Shown piece after piece: positions 28,273 through 37,135 of a stretch of DNA of 64,000 nucleotides. The translations under genes and the position numbers were made by a program. Location: positions 4,767,501 through 4,831,500 of the forward strand of contig NZ_CP087176.1 of NCBI RefSeq assembly GCF_024748695.1. The letters are read 5' to 3'. Every line of letters begins with the position of its first letter. Within the stretch, counting starts at the first letter, position 1. The DNA is from Pseudomonas sp. B21-040 (GTDB lineage: Bacteria; Pseudomonadota; Gammaproteobacteria; Pseudomonadales; Pseudomonadaceae). Below the pieces are notes generated by a model. The model was given only the letters and a program-made list of their open reading frames with translations. It was not told the origin of the DNA and searched no databases.

Positions 28273-29694
28273 TCATTTACGAGAAACAACTTTTTGCCCC
28301 TGCGGCTCCAGCGATTCCCTCTCACGATCGAATGCCAAGTAGTACTTGTTGACGCTATTAACGTAGCTGACGGGTCCCATTCCCACCTGCTCCATGGCAA
28401 TGCGCTCGACCTGGAAAAACCATTGATTAGGGTTAAGTCCACGCCGCCGGGCTTCGGCGCGCATTCCCTGAACCCGCTCCGGGCCAATGTTGTAGGCCGC
28501 CAGTACAAACGCCATGCGCTCACGTTCGTTGAGTTTGGGGCTGGCGAAGAACTTGCGACGGATCATGGCCAGGTACTTGGCACCGGCCTGGACATTGGCG
28601 TCGAGCTCCTGAATGTTGTTGACCCCGACCCGCTGGGCGGCGGACGGGGTGATTTGCATCAGGCCGGTGGGACCGCCACTGCCGCGGGCATTGGGCTGCA
28701 AGGCTGACTCCTTGAACGCCAGCGCCGCCAGGTTCAACCAGTCCATGCCTTGGGCATCGGCGTGTTTCTGCAGCACCGGCCGCAGTTTTTCCAGGCGTTG
28801 GCGATCGGCCTTGGCCAGTGGATAGTGCACTTGGTACAGACGCCGATAGATCCGCAGAAACGCCACGTCCTGGTCTGAAGGCTTCTTGTACGTCGTCAAA
28901 AACCGATCGATGCTCGCCCGCAGCATCGCCGCATCGCGGCGCACAAACCAGAACTCTTCGCCCGGATCGCTGATCAGCACCTGTTTGTCGAAGCGCAATT
29001 TGGGCAGGATCTTGCCCCAGCGCTCGGCAATCGGTTGCTCGACGATGGTCAGGTGAAAGATCCCGCCTTGAACCATCTCCAGCACATCTTCGACGGCAAG
29101 ACTGGGATCGACCCACTCGATCGTTATCGGTGCCAGCTTGTGCAGTGCGAGTTTGGAATTGATCTGGCTCACCGCATCCCCGGCCGCACTGCCCGTGGGC
29201 AACGCCAGGGTTTTGCCGGAGAGTTGTTCGACCTTGGTGTAGCGACGCTCGCCTTTAATCCCCACCAGCACCAACGGGATGTTGCTGGCGATCGGCTCAC
29301 TGCTGCTGACTGCGTGGCCCGGCTGTAAATCAAGCAACTCCCCCGGTGCGACCAGATCCCCCTCTCCACGCTGCAGGGCACCGAGCAATTGATCCTTGGC
29401 TTTGGGGATGATCTTGAGGGTGACTTCCTGACCGTCACGGGCATGACCGTTGAGGTATTGCTCGAAGGCGCGCAAGCGGTGGTATTCGACACCGATGGCC
29501 TGGCCCTGGACTTCGCCGGAGCTGTTGCGGCTCTGGTTGACCAGCACCCGCAATATGCGGCTGCTGCGTATTTCTGCCAGGTCGCGCACCTGCGCCGCCG
29601 GCACGGCTTGCAGCGGCCCGGCCAGACGCGCAACCGCCGGCATCGGCAGCAGCAACGAACAGCACAGCAATAGCAATATCGAGGGACGTATCAT
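28273..29694 (-). CDS. mltF: MltF-like lytic transglycosylase with solute-binding domain
   Basis: A 473-residue two-domain protein. It has a signal peptide (LLLLCCSLLLPMPAVA), a periplasmic amino-acid-binding-type domain (residues about 45-285, with RILRVLVNQSRNSSG), then a C-terminal SLT domain with the catalytic glutamate in LAALAFKESALQPNA and the GPTGLMQITPSAAQRVGV and VLAAYNIGPERV signatures. It cleaves peptidoglycan glycan strands to form anhydromuropeptides, with the first domain acting as an allosteric sensor in MltF. ATG 29694 has GGAGAG upstream. It probably corresponds to the second MltF paralogue of Pseudomonas. Confidence 0.9.
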   Translation of the reverse strand: MIRPSILLLLCCSLLLPMPAVARLAGPLQAVPAAQVRDLAEIRSSRILRVLVNQSRNSSGEVQGQAIGVEYHRLRAFEQYLNGHARDGQEVTLKIIPKAKDQLLGALQRGEGDLVAPGELLDLQPGHAVSSSEPIASNIPLVLVGIKGERRYTKVEQLSGKTLALPTGSAAGDAVSQINSKLALHKLAPITIEWVDPSLAVEDVLEMVQGGIFHLTIVEQPIAERWGKILPKLRFDKQVLISDPGEEFWFVRRDAAMLRASIDRFLTTYKKPSDQDVAFLRIYRRLYQVHYPLAKADRQRLEKLRPVLQKHADAQGMDWLNLAALAFKESALQPNARGSGGPTGLMQITPSAAQRVGVNNIQELDANVQAGAKYLAMIRRKFFASPKLNERERMAFVLAAYNIGPERVQGMRAEARRRGLNPNQWFFQVERIAMEQVGMGPVSYVNSVNKYYLAFDRERESLEPQGQKVVSRK

Positions 29695-29928
29695 CCACTC
29701 TCCGGAAAGAATACTGGGCCGACTCCTCAAGTTTCATGGAATCGAACGACAGAAACAGGGCGCCATGAGCGCTGGCAAAGTGCGAAAGACTGGCACAGTG
29801 ATGGCACCTTGACCACCCTGACCTGTCTCGCGGCATCAAGAGACAGCTTCAACTCGTTGTAGTTCTTGGCTTTTCTTATAAATCTACAGCTCTGATATGC
29901 TTTCCGGCCTTTGGTCCGAGGTAGCACC

Positions 29929-30738
29929 ATGCAACTCATCGATATCGGCGTCAACCTGACCAACCCCAGTTTTGCCGACAAACACCAGGCCGTACTCGAC
30001 CGCGCGTATGCCGCGGGGGTCTGCCAATTGGTACTGACCGGCACCAATGTCGAGGGCAGTGAACAAGCCCTGGAGCTGTGCCAACAACTGGACGAAACAG
30101 CTCAACGGCTGTTCGCCACTGCTGGCATTCACCCCCATGCGGCGACTGACTGGAATGCTGACAGCGCGCAGCGTCTGCGCAGTTTGCTCAAGGAGCCGAA
30201 CGTGGTGGCCGTGGGTGAATGCGGGCTGGATTTCAATCGTGATTTCTCGCCCCGCCCACAGCAGGAAAAAGTCCTGGAAGAACACCTGGCGATGGCAGTC
30301 GAGTTGCAGTTGCCGGTGTTCCTGCATGAGCGCGACGCCAGTCAGCGACTGCTGGAAATCCTGCGTGATTACCGTGACCAATTGCCGGCCGCCGTGGTGC
30401 ATTGCTTCACCGGCGAAAAGAAAGCCTTGTTCAGCTACCTCGATCTGGATTTGCACATCGGTATCACCGGCTGGATCTGCGATGAACGCCGCGGCACGCA
30501 CCTGCATCCGTTGGTGAAGGAGATCAAGCGCGGACGCCTGATGCTGGAGAGCGATGCTCCGTATCTGCTGCCACGCAGCCTGCGGCCCAAGCCAAAAAAT
30601 GGACGTAATGAACCGGCGTATTTGACTGAAGTTTTACGGGAAGTGGCGTTGCATCGCGGGGAAAGCGAAGAAGATCTCGCCGCCCACAGCACCGCCTGTG
30701 CACGAGCATTCTTCGGTCTGCCCACCATCGCCCAGTAA
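29929..30738 (+). CDS. TatD family metal-dependent DNase/hydrolase
   Basis: A 269-residue TIM-barrel nuclease. The N-terminal metal motif, normally DxHxH, is altered to DIGVNLTNP, as in E. coli TatD itself. Further ligands are in [35 protein letters not shown] and [11 protein letters not shown]. TatD-type enzymes have 3'-5' exonuclease activity on DNA. The start ATG 29929 has GAGGT upstream. Encoded alone, divergent from mltF across about 235 bp. Confidence 0.9.
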   Translation: MQLIDIGVNLTNPSFADKHQAVLDRAYAAGVCQLVLTGTNVEGSEQALELCQQLDETAQRLFATAGIHPHAATDWNADSAQRLRSLLKEPNVVAVGECGLDFNRDFSPRPQQEKVLEEHLAMAVELQLPVFLHERDASQRLLEILRDYRDQLPAAVVHCFTGEKKALFSYLDLDLHIGITGWICDERRGTHLHPLVKEIKRGRLMLESDAPYLLPRSLRPKPKNGRNEPAYLTEVLREVALHRGESEEDLAAHSTACARAFFGLPTIAQ

Positions 30739-30856
30739 CCACCACTCCTACAGGGGACGGTGAGGGTTGTTGATCCATATCAAATGCAGAACCCCACGAT
30801 AGCGACACAATGCTGGCACCTTGCCAATGCTGTTTCCGCTATCAGAGAAGACCTCC

Positions 30857-32338
30857 ATGGGTGCCTGGCTTAGCAACATCTCGCTGAAATACAAATTTTG
30901 GGCGGTCAACGCGGTTGCCTTCTTCACGACCCTGCTGCTGGTGCTGTACGCCGTGCAGCTCGAACAACAGGCGCGCAGTCATGCCGCTCAGGCGAGCGCT
31001 CAGGCGCAAGTGCGATTGCTCAGCGCCTGGCCATCCGGGCAACCGCTGCCCAAGGCCGACAACCTGTTGACCTTCGGGCACGGGCAGGCGCCGCTGCTGA
31101 ACGGTCAGCCGCTGCTGGAACTGACGGATAGCCATGGCTGGGTCGAGATCAACTCAATGCCGCTGTTCGGTGATAACCCGTTGATGGGCGCCGAAGTGTT
31201 CGCTCGTCCCGATGGCCAGCAGGTGGCGCTGCTCGCTTTTGGCCCGAGCCTGAACCAGGTATTCAGCGAGCGATTCACCCACTACGCAGTCGCCGTTTTT
31301 ATCCTGATGCTGGCAATGCTGGGTGCATCGCAACTGCTCATCCGCTTCCTGCTGAGTCAGCTCAACACTCTGAAAGATGTGATGCTTCACGTCGAGAAAA
31401 CCGGCGACCTGTCAGCCCGTGTGCCACTGGCTAGCAAGGACGAAGTCGGGCAGATGGCGCATGCCTTCAACGCGATGCAGGCCGGTTACCAACGGGTGGT
31501 AACCACCGTCGCCAGCACGGCTCGGCAATTGGATATCGGCGCCGCACGCCTGGCCTCAAGCATGAACGACGTGCGCCACGGCATGCTCGGCCAGCAAAGC
31601 GAAACCGATCAGGCCGCCACGGCGATCAACGAAATGACCGCGACGGTCCACCACATCGCCCAACATGCCGGCGCGACCCGCGACCTCTCGCAAACCGCCG
31701 ACACCTTGGCCGGCAGCGGGCAGGAAGTGGTCATCAGGGTACAGAAGTCGATTGCCGGGCTGTCCAGCGGCGTGCAGCAGACGGCCGAGATGATTCAACG
31801 TCTGGCCGAGGACAGCCAGAAAATCAACGGTGTGGTCAGCGTGATTCACAGCATCGCCGAGCAAACAAACCTGCTGGCCCTAAATGCGGCCATCGAGGCG
31901 GCACGGGCCGGTGAAATGGGCCGGGGCTTTGCCGTCGTCGCCGATGAGGTGCGCAACCTGGCCAAAAGCGTCCAGACCTCCACCGACGAGATCACCTTGA
32001 TGGTGTCCGCCTTGCAGGCCGGGACCCGGGACGCGGTGGACTTCATGCAGGAAAGCTCCTTCAAGGCCGACGACTGCGTGCAGCAGGCTCAAGAGGCCGG
32101 CGCCGCGCTGGCGGAGATCACCGGCGCCGTGGCGCAGATGCGTGAAAGCAACACGCAGATTGCGGTGGCAGCTGAACAGCAGAGCCATGTGGCGGAAGAG
32201 ATGAACCGGGCGGTGGTGAGTATTCGGGATGTGACGGAGAACACCGTGCAGCAGACCATAACCTCAGCCACCACCAGTCATGAACTCGCGGCGTTGGCCG
32301 GGGAATTGAGTAAGGCGATCGGACAGCTCAAATTGTAA
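30857..32338 (+). CDS. Methyl-accepting chemotaxis protein
   Basis: A 493-residue transducer: short cytoplasmic N-terminus, first membrane span ([20 protein letters not shown]), periplasmic sensor of about 110 residues, second span ([20 protein letters not shown]), HAMP, and a signalling domain with the tip hairpin [20 protein letters not shown] followed by [17 protein letters not shown]. The sensor region is small and of no recognised class, so the ligand is unknown. ATG 30857 follows AGAGAAGA. Single gene followed by a REP element. Confidence 0.93.
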   Translation: MGAWLSNISLKYKFWAVNAVAFFTTLLLVLYAVQLEQQARSHAAQASAQAQVRLLSAWPSGQPLPKADNLLTFGHGQAPLLNGQPLLELTDSHGWVEINSMPLFGDNPLMGAEVFARPDGQQVALLAFGPSLNQVFSERFTHYAVAVFILMLAMLGASQLLIRFLLSQLNTLKDVMLHVEKTGDLSARVPLASKDEVGQMAHAFNAMQAGYQRVVTTVASTARQLDIGAARLASSMNDVRHGMLGQQSETDQAATAINEMTATVHHIAQHAGATRDLSQTADTLAGSGQEVVIRVQKSIAGLSSGVQQTAEMIQRLAEDSQKINGVVSVIHSIAEQTNLLALNAAIEAARAGEMGRGFAVVADEVRNLAKSVQTSTDEITLMVSALQAGTRDAVDFMQESSFKADDCVQQAQEAGAALAEITGAVAQMRESNTQIAVAAEQQSHVAEEMNRAVVSIRDVTENTVQQTITSATTSHELAALAGELSKAIGQLKL

Positions 32339-32343
32339 GGGCC

Positions 32344-32442
32344 CCATCGCGGGCACGCCCGCTCCCACATGTGATTTCAGTGACCACTCGTTAGGTGACA
32401 ACACACATACACTGTGGGAGCGGGCTTGGTCCGGGCGGCGAT
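32344..32442. repeat. REP/REPIN palindrome (GGGCACGCCCGCTCCCACA type)
   Basis: Left arm CATCGCGGGC-GCCCGCTCCCACA and right arm GTGGGAGCGGGCTTG, the right arm being degenerate (GGTCCGGGCGG). It follows the chemoreceptor gene. Confidence 0.8.
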
Positions 32443-32580
32443 CCGACGATAGCGTCAGCCGGGGCACATCAAACCTGGCCATGCCCACCTATTAACCCTA
32501 TAGCCAACCTCGATTCGCCGACCGTCCTCCCCCCGCCTATTCTTCAATCATATGGTCAACACGGATTGAGGAGTTCCAAC

Positions 32581-32946
32581 ATGGGCAAACGTCACCCCAA
32601 CCTACCCGCCTGGCAATGGCGAGCGTACCCCAACAATCATCAGCACCCGACCAACCTGGTGCTGCACCTGATTGCCGTGCCGCTGTTCATTGTGGCGTTT
32701 CTATTGATTGTTTCCGGTGTGTTCAACCTGAGCCTGGCAAACATCGCCATCGGTGTGGTCGGCCTGTTCGCGGCCCTGGCCCTGCAACGTCACGGTCACC
32801 GTCTGGAGGCGCAAGCCTCCGAGCCGTTCAGTGATCGCAAAGACGCGGTGTCACGCTTGCTGGTCGAGCAGTTCCTGACGTTCCCACGGTTTTTTCTGAG
32901 CGGCGGCTGGTGGCGCGCCTGGCGTGAGCGCCACGGTCGGCACTGA
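32581..32946 (+). CDS. Mpo1-like (DUF962) membrane protein
   Basis: A 121-residue protein with two or three membrane segments. The opening AYPNNHQHPTNLVLHLIAVPLFIVAF matches the HxHPxNxxxHxxxxP signature of the DUF962/Mpo1 family. In yeast, Mpo1 is an iron-dependent 2-hydroxy fatty acid dioxygenase using these histidines. The bacterial role is not known. Its stop is directly adjacent to the stop of the convergent thioesterase gene. Confidence 0.78.
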   Translation: MGKRHPNLPAWQWRAYPNNHQHPTNLVLHLIAVPLFIVAFLLIVSGVFNLSLANIAIGVVGLFAALALQRHGHRLEAQASEPFSDRKDAVSRLLVEQFLTFPRFFLSGGWWRAWRERHGRH

Positions 32947-33744
32947 TCAGGCGAAAATCGTGACCGTCTGCCGGCTCATGGCGATCAACTGACCGTCCGC
33001 GCTCCAGAGTTTTGCAGCCGCATGGCCGTAGCCGTCTGCGCCGTGCTCGGTTTCCACCCGGTATTTACACCAGTCCAGCGTGCTCAATGGCAGCAATGGC
33101 TGGACGAATTCGATGGTCCAGGTCAGCGTGCTGCCCATTGCCGGCTTTTTCAAATGAGGCAACAAGGACGGCGGCCAGGCGTCCACCAGCGCGAGAATAT
33201 GTGACTCAGTGACAGCCTCCTCCTTCACGTCCCCACGCAAACGCACCCAGCCGCCCATTTCGCGAGAGTCGTTGCCGGTGAACGGCATGCCACCTACCGC
33301 CCAGCGCATCGCCAGATGCTGCATGAACTCTGGAATCACGCCGGGAATGAAGGGCAACTCCTGGCATTCGTCCCAGTGCTTCATGTCGGGTGCCGGTTTT
33401 GCCGCGATCGCCACTTCGGAGGGCCGCGAGGCACCAAAGCTGCCCTGAATCAACGTCACCACTTGCCCCTTCTGCATCGCCCGGCCGAGCACCTGGCTGA
33501 CAGCCTTACCTTCGCGCAATACATCGACTTCAAAGCTGACAGGCACTTCAGGCTCAACGGGGCCGACAAAGGTGATCGCCAGCGAACGCACCGGCCGGTC
33601 TGCCGGGACTTTTGCGCGCATGGCTTCGTATTGCAACGCCGCCACCAGGCCACCGAAACTGGCACGCCCCTGCGCCCATCCGGCCGGAATAGACAGCTCC
33701 AGCGGTTGCCGGCGGACGGCGTCGAGCAGATCGCAAAAGCGCAT
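32947..33744 (-). CDS. Acyl-CoA thioesterase, double hotdog fold
   Basis: A 265-residue TesB-like thioesterase family protein. The N-terminal hotdog contains GRASFGGLVAALQYEAM, which is the conserved helix entry, followed by SLAITFVGPVEP. The second hotdog contains LALVDAWPPSLLPHL and LTWTIEFVQPL. It probably hydrolyses acyl-CoA in the cytoplasm; chain length unknown. Single gene. Confidence 0.8.
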   Translation of the reverse strand: MRFCDLLDAVRRQPLELSIPAGWAQGRASFGGLVAALQYEAMRAKVPADRPVRSLAITFVGPVEPEVPVSFEVDVLREGKAVSQVLGRAMQKGQVVTLIQGSFGASRPSEVAIAAKPAPDMKHWDECQELPFIPGVIPEFMQHLAMRWAVGGMPFTGNDSREMGGWVRLRGDVKEEAVTESHILALVDAWPPSLLPHLKKPAMGSTLTWTIEFVQPLLPLSTLDWCKYRVETEHGADGYGHAAAKLWSADGQLIAMSRQTVTIFA

Positions 33745-33883
33745 GAAAACCTCAGAGACGGAAAAAAGTAGAGAGGGATCTTAACCAGCCAGCGACGTGG
33801 ATACAGCACTTATTCCGGCCAAAAGCACTGACAGAAGGGCCGTGACTGGTGCGAACACGGATTGCACACCCGACACAAAACAA

Positions 33884-33975
33884 ATGTGGGAGCGGGCTTG
33901 CCCGCGATAGCGGTCTGACAGTCACTATTAAGGTGTCTGTGCTGCCGCCATCGCGGGCAAGCCCGCTCCCACATT
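33884..33975. repeat. REP/REPIN palindrome
   Basis: Inverted pair with ATGTGGGAGCGGGCTTGCCC and GGGCAAGCCCGCTCCCACAT ends, almost perfect, between the thioesterase and CHAD genes. Confidence 0.9.
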
Positions 33976-33992
33976 TTTGATCGGTTGTGCTT

Positions 33993-34760
33993 TCAGGATT
34001 TGAAACAGCGGGCGCTTAGTTTGTCGAGAACGCGATCGGCGCGGCTTTCGGCCTCGGCCAAGGTGGTTTTCCAGACGGCGACACACGGCTGCAAATCAGC
34101 TTCCTCTTGCGCCCTGGCCAGCCATTGCCAGCTGTCGTGCCAATCGCCCAAGGCACTCTGCGCCGACTTCAATCGGGACAACGCGGACTTCGGCAAACGG
34201 TCGAGCTCGGGATAGGCTTCGATGCCATAGCGCACGCGCTTGATCAACAGGCGCAAACGGTGTCGGTCATGGGCCGGATCGTGCAACGCCACGTCCAGTT
34301 TCTTCCACTGTTTGCCCAAGCGTTTTTCGATGCGCTTACGCAAACCCTTGAGCAAACCCTGACGCTGGGACGCGCGTAAAAAACGCGGAAAGGCGTCGAA
34401 GATCATCAGCAGCTGCGCCAGCTCGGGGCTGACCGCCACCGCCGGATAAGCCTCGACCATTTGCGCCAACCGCCAATGTGCGGCTTCGGACTGACCGTGT
34501 TCAAGCAAATAGGCCGCCAGTACTTCACGATCGCGCAACGGCGTGGTCAGTTCGCCGACCCGCGCCGCCGCTGCCTCTACCTGCTCGACGCCGGGCAGCC
34601 CACGCAAGGGTCGCAACAGGCTGCGCAAATGGCGAACCGTGGTGCGCAGGTCGTGTAACGCTTCAGGGTCAGTGCGAGCACTCAAGCGTGCCTGACAGGC
34701 CAACAAGCGGACTTCAAGGCCCAGGACATGAGCCACCAACCGATCAACCAAATCAGACAT
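33993..34760 (-). CDS. CHAD domain protein
   Basis: A 255-residue all-helical CHAD protein. The conserved histidines and basic residues appear as ALHDLRTTVRHLRSLLRPL at about residues 34-52 and HRLRLLIKRVRYGIEAY further on. CHAD domains bind inorganic polyphosphate through these positively charged surfaces and can direct proteins to polyphosphate granules. No CYTH triphosphatase domain is fused, so it is a stand-alone CHAD protein. Confidence 0.87.
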   Translation of the reverse strand: MSDLVDRLVAHVLGLEVRLLACQARLSARTDPEALHDLRTTVRHLRSLLRPLRGLPGVEQVEAAAARVGELTTPLRDREVLAAYLLEHGQSEAAHWRLAQMVEAYPAVAVSPELAQLLMIFDAFPRFLRASQRQGLLKGLRKRIEKRLGKQWKKLDVALHDPAHDRHRLRLLIKRVRYGIEAYPELDRLPKSALSRLKSAQSALGDWHDSWQWLARAQEEADLQPCVAVWKTTLAEAESRADRVLDKLSARCFKS

Positions 34761-34806
34761 CGCTTGCTCCCTGAGTCGAACTTCCCCTCTTGCCTACGTC
34801 ATGCCT

Positions 34807-35085
34807 TCAACGGCCGGCACGAGACTCACGAATATAGAACCGTGCTTTCTGGGCCTTGCTGGCACAGCCTTCGTAAGCTTCGAATTGTTGCTGGGTCTTG
34901 GCACCGGTCAGCAACGACAGAGCCTTGGAGTAGCTGACGGTCCCGGCGAAACCTTCGGCCTTGGCCAAGTCTAGCTCATGCCACGCCGCATCGATCTGGC
35001 TTCCACAGCTTTCGCGGTAAGCCGTTTTACCGGCACAACCGGCGAGCGCCAGGGCAATCAAAGGTACGCAAATCCAGGCTTTCAT
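34807..35085 (-). CDS. Small lipoprotein
   Basis: A 92-residue protein with a lipoprotein signal (MKAWICVPLIALALAGCAG; lipidated Cys in LAGC). The mature part is helical with three more cysteines and contains a YSKALSLLTGAKTQQQFEAYEGCASKAQKARFYI segment, typical of small Pseudomonas envelope lipoproteins with a predicted tetratricopeptide-like helix pair. ATG 35085 has GAGGTGG upstream. It is separated from the CHAD gene by about 46 bp. Function unknown. Confidence 0.8.
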   Translation of the reverse strand: MKAWICVPLIALALAGCAGKTAYRESCGSQIDAAWHELDLAKAEGFAGTVSYSKALSLLTGAKTQQQFEAYEGCASKAQKARFYIRESRAGR

Positions 35086-35310
35086 CAATACCACCTCAAG
35101 ATAGGTCAACAGTCGTGCAGGTATGACGGTCCGGCACGTGAAAAGTGCCTTGGCCACACAAGGCAAACAAAACTATAGCGTGCGAAGAATAGCCATGTGC
35201 CGCCACGGAGTGTCGAAAAAACGACGCGCCCGGCCCATCGAGCGACCTTGGCGATTGAAGCCCGCCCTTCAATGGGTGCATTGTTGAACCTTGTCAGACG
35301 AGGGCGATTC

Positions 35311-36351
35311 ATGAAAAAGCGTATCGCACTGGTACTGGGCTCAGGTGGAGCCCGAGGCTATGCCCATATCGGTGTCATTGAAGAGATCGAACGGCGTGGC
35401 TACGACATCGCCTGCATCGCCGGTTGTTCCATGGGCGCGGTGGTTGGCGGGATTTATGCCGCTGGCAAACTTGACGAGTATCGCAACTGGATCGAAAGCC
35501 TGGATTACCTCGATGTGTTGCGCCTGGTGGACGTCAGCTTTCGGCTTGGCGCGATTCGCGGTGAGAAGGTCTTCGGGCAGATCCGCAAGATCGTCGGCGA
35601 GATCAATATCGAAGACCTGCGCATTCCTTACACGGCCGTGGCCACGGACCTGACCAACCAGCAGGAAATCTGGTTCCAGGAAGGCTGCCTGCACCAGGCC
35701 ATGCGCGCCTCGGCAGCGATCCCCAGCCTCTTCACCCCGGTGATGCAGGGCAACCGGATGCTCGTCGATGGCGGCATTCTCAACCCTTTACCGATCGTGC
35801 CGGTGGTGTCGAGTCATTGCGACCTGATCATCGCGGTCAATCTCAACTCCACCAACCAGCGCCATTATCAACTGCCGGTCATTCAGCGCCCGGCGGCGTT
35901 CAAGACCCGCTTCGACAGCCTGATCAATTCGCTGGGTTCAAAATTGCCCTTCCGCCGCAAACAGGCCGAACAATTGCTGCTGCTGGAGAAGGAAGCTCTG
36001 ATGGCAGAAGCGGCCGAGATCAACCCTTGGGTCGAATCTGCCGAGCCCGCAGCGCAGCAACCGGCCGCGGCCCCTGAACGCGACGGTGCGCCGAAATCGG
36101 CCACCGGCTCATTCATCATCGACAACGTCGGCCCCGCCTCGCTGCTTGACCTGATCAACCAGAGTTTCGAGGTGATGCAAACGTCGCTGGCGCAGTACAA
36201 GATCGCCGGTTACCCACCGGATATTCTGATCAACGTGCCGAAGCGGGTCTGCCGGTTTTTCGAGTTCTACAAGGCGCCGGAGCTGATCGCGCTGGGACGG
36301 GAGATTGCGCGGGATACGCTGGACCGCTATGAGAATGAGCGCGAGCCCTGA
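35311..36351 (+). CDS. Patatin-like phospholipase (RssA family)
   Basis: A 346-residue cytoplasmic serine lipase-like protein. The oxyanion loop is GSGGARG at residues 10-16, the nucleophile Ser40 is in GCSMG, and the dyad aspartate is Asp153 in VDGGILNPLP. The C-terminal third is an extension with an alanine/proline-rich linker (AEPAAQQPAAAPERD) before a last helical part. ATG 35311 is favoured because the lipase motif follows directly. Substrate unknown. Confidence 0.88.
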   Translation: MKKRIALVLGSGGARGYAHIGVIEEIERRGYDIACIAGCSMGAVVGGIYAAGKLDEYRNWIESLDYLDVLRLVDVSFRLGAIRGEKVFGQIRKIVGEINIEDLRIPYTAVATDLTNQQEIWFQEGCLHQAMRASAAIPSLFTPVMQGNRMLVDGGILNPLPIVPVVSSHCDLIIAVNLNSTNQRHYQLPVIQRPAAFKTRFDSLINSLGSKLPFRRKQAEQLLLLEKEALMAEAAEINPWVESAEPAAQQPAAAPERDGAPKSATGSFIIDNVGPASLLDLINQSFEVMQTSLAQYKIAGYPPDILINVPKRVCRFFEFYKAPELIALGREIARDTLDRYENEREP

Positions 36352-36360
36352 GATTCTGAG

Positions 36361-36391
36361 GATTGTTCTCACGCGCTGCGTGGGAACGATC
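36361..36391. repeat. Hairpin between convergent patatin and kdpE genes
   Basis: Imperfect inverted repeat GTTCTCACGC/GCGTGGGAAC. It may act as a terminator or mRNA-stabilising hairpin but has no T-tract. Confidence 0.5.
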
Positions 36392-36396
36392 AGCGA

Positions 36397-37086
36397 TCAG
36401 GTATCAAGCAACCGATACCCAACCCCCGCCTCGGTCACGATAAACCGCGGTTGTGTTGGATCATCCGCCAGCTTCTGGCGTAAATGCCCCACCACAATCC
36501 GCAGGTAATGACTGTCCTCGGTATGGGTCGGCCCCCAGATATCCTTGAGTAACTGCTGCTGCGTAATCACCCGCCCCGGATGTCGCGCCAGCTGCGCCAG
36601 CACTGCGTACTCCTTGCGGGTCAACGCGACTTCGCTGCCATCGAGCAGCACCCGTCGATACGCCAGGTCAACGGTCAACGGACCGAACGTCAACGCCGCT
36701 TGCTGAGCCTCCCCGACCGGTGCCTGACGCAACAAGGCGCGCACCCGTGCCAGAAACTCTTGAATACCAAACGGCTTGGTCACGTAGTCATTGGCACCGC
36801 CATCCAGTGCCTCGACTTTCTGCCCTTCACTGGCGCGTACCGACAGCACCAGCACCGGCACTGTCGACCATTCGCGAAACTCGCGCAGCACTTGCTGGCC
36901 GTCCATGTCGGGCAGACCGAGGTCGAGTACCAGCAAGTCCGGTTTGTTCAGCGCGGCTTGCGCCAAGCCTTCGGTGCCGGTGCCGGCTTCCAGCACTTTA
37001 TAGCCTTGGGAGACCAGGCTGATACGCAGGAATTTACGGATTTGCGGCTCATCGTCGATGACCAAAATGGTCGCGGTCTGGCTCAT
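36397..37086 (-). CDS. kdpE: Response regulator KdpE
   Basis: A 229-residue OmpR/PhoB-type regulator of the kdpFABC operon. The receiver domain has the acidic pair in VIDDEP, the phosphorylated aspartate in LLVLDLGLPDMDG and lysine in VTKPF. The winged helix at the C-terminus contains LTRKEYAVLAQLARHPGRVITQQQLL and ends with VGYRLLDT. It is 49 bp downstream of kdpD. ATG 37086 gives the usual N-terminus. Confidence 0.96.
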   Translation of the reverse strand: MSQTATILVIDDEPQIRKFLRISLVSQGYKVLEAGTGTEGLAQAALNKPDLLVLDLGLPDMDGQQVLREFREWSTVPVLVLSVRASEGQKVEALDGGANDYVTKPFGIQEFLARVRALLRQAPVGEAQQAALTFGPLTVDLAYRRVLLDGSEVALTRKEYAVLAQLARHPGRVITQQQLLKDIWGPTHTEDSHYLRIVVGHLRQKLADDPTQPRFIVTEAGVGYRLLDT

Positions 37087-37135
37087 GGTTTCTGATCGCG
37101 GCGTGAAGATGTCCAAAGGGTATCAGGCTTCACTT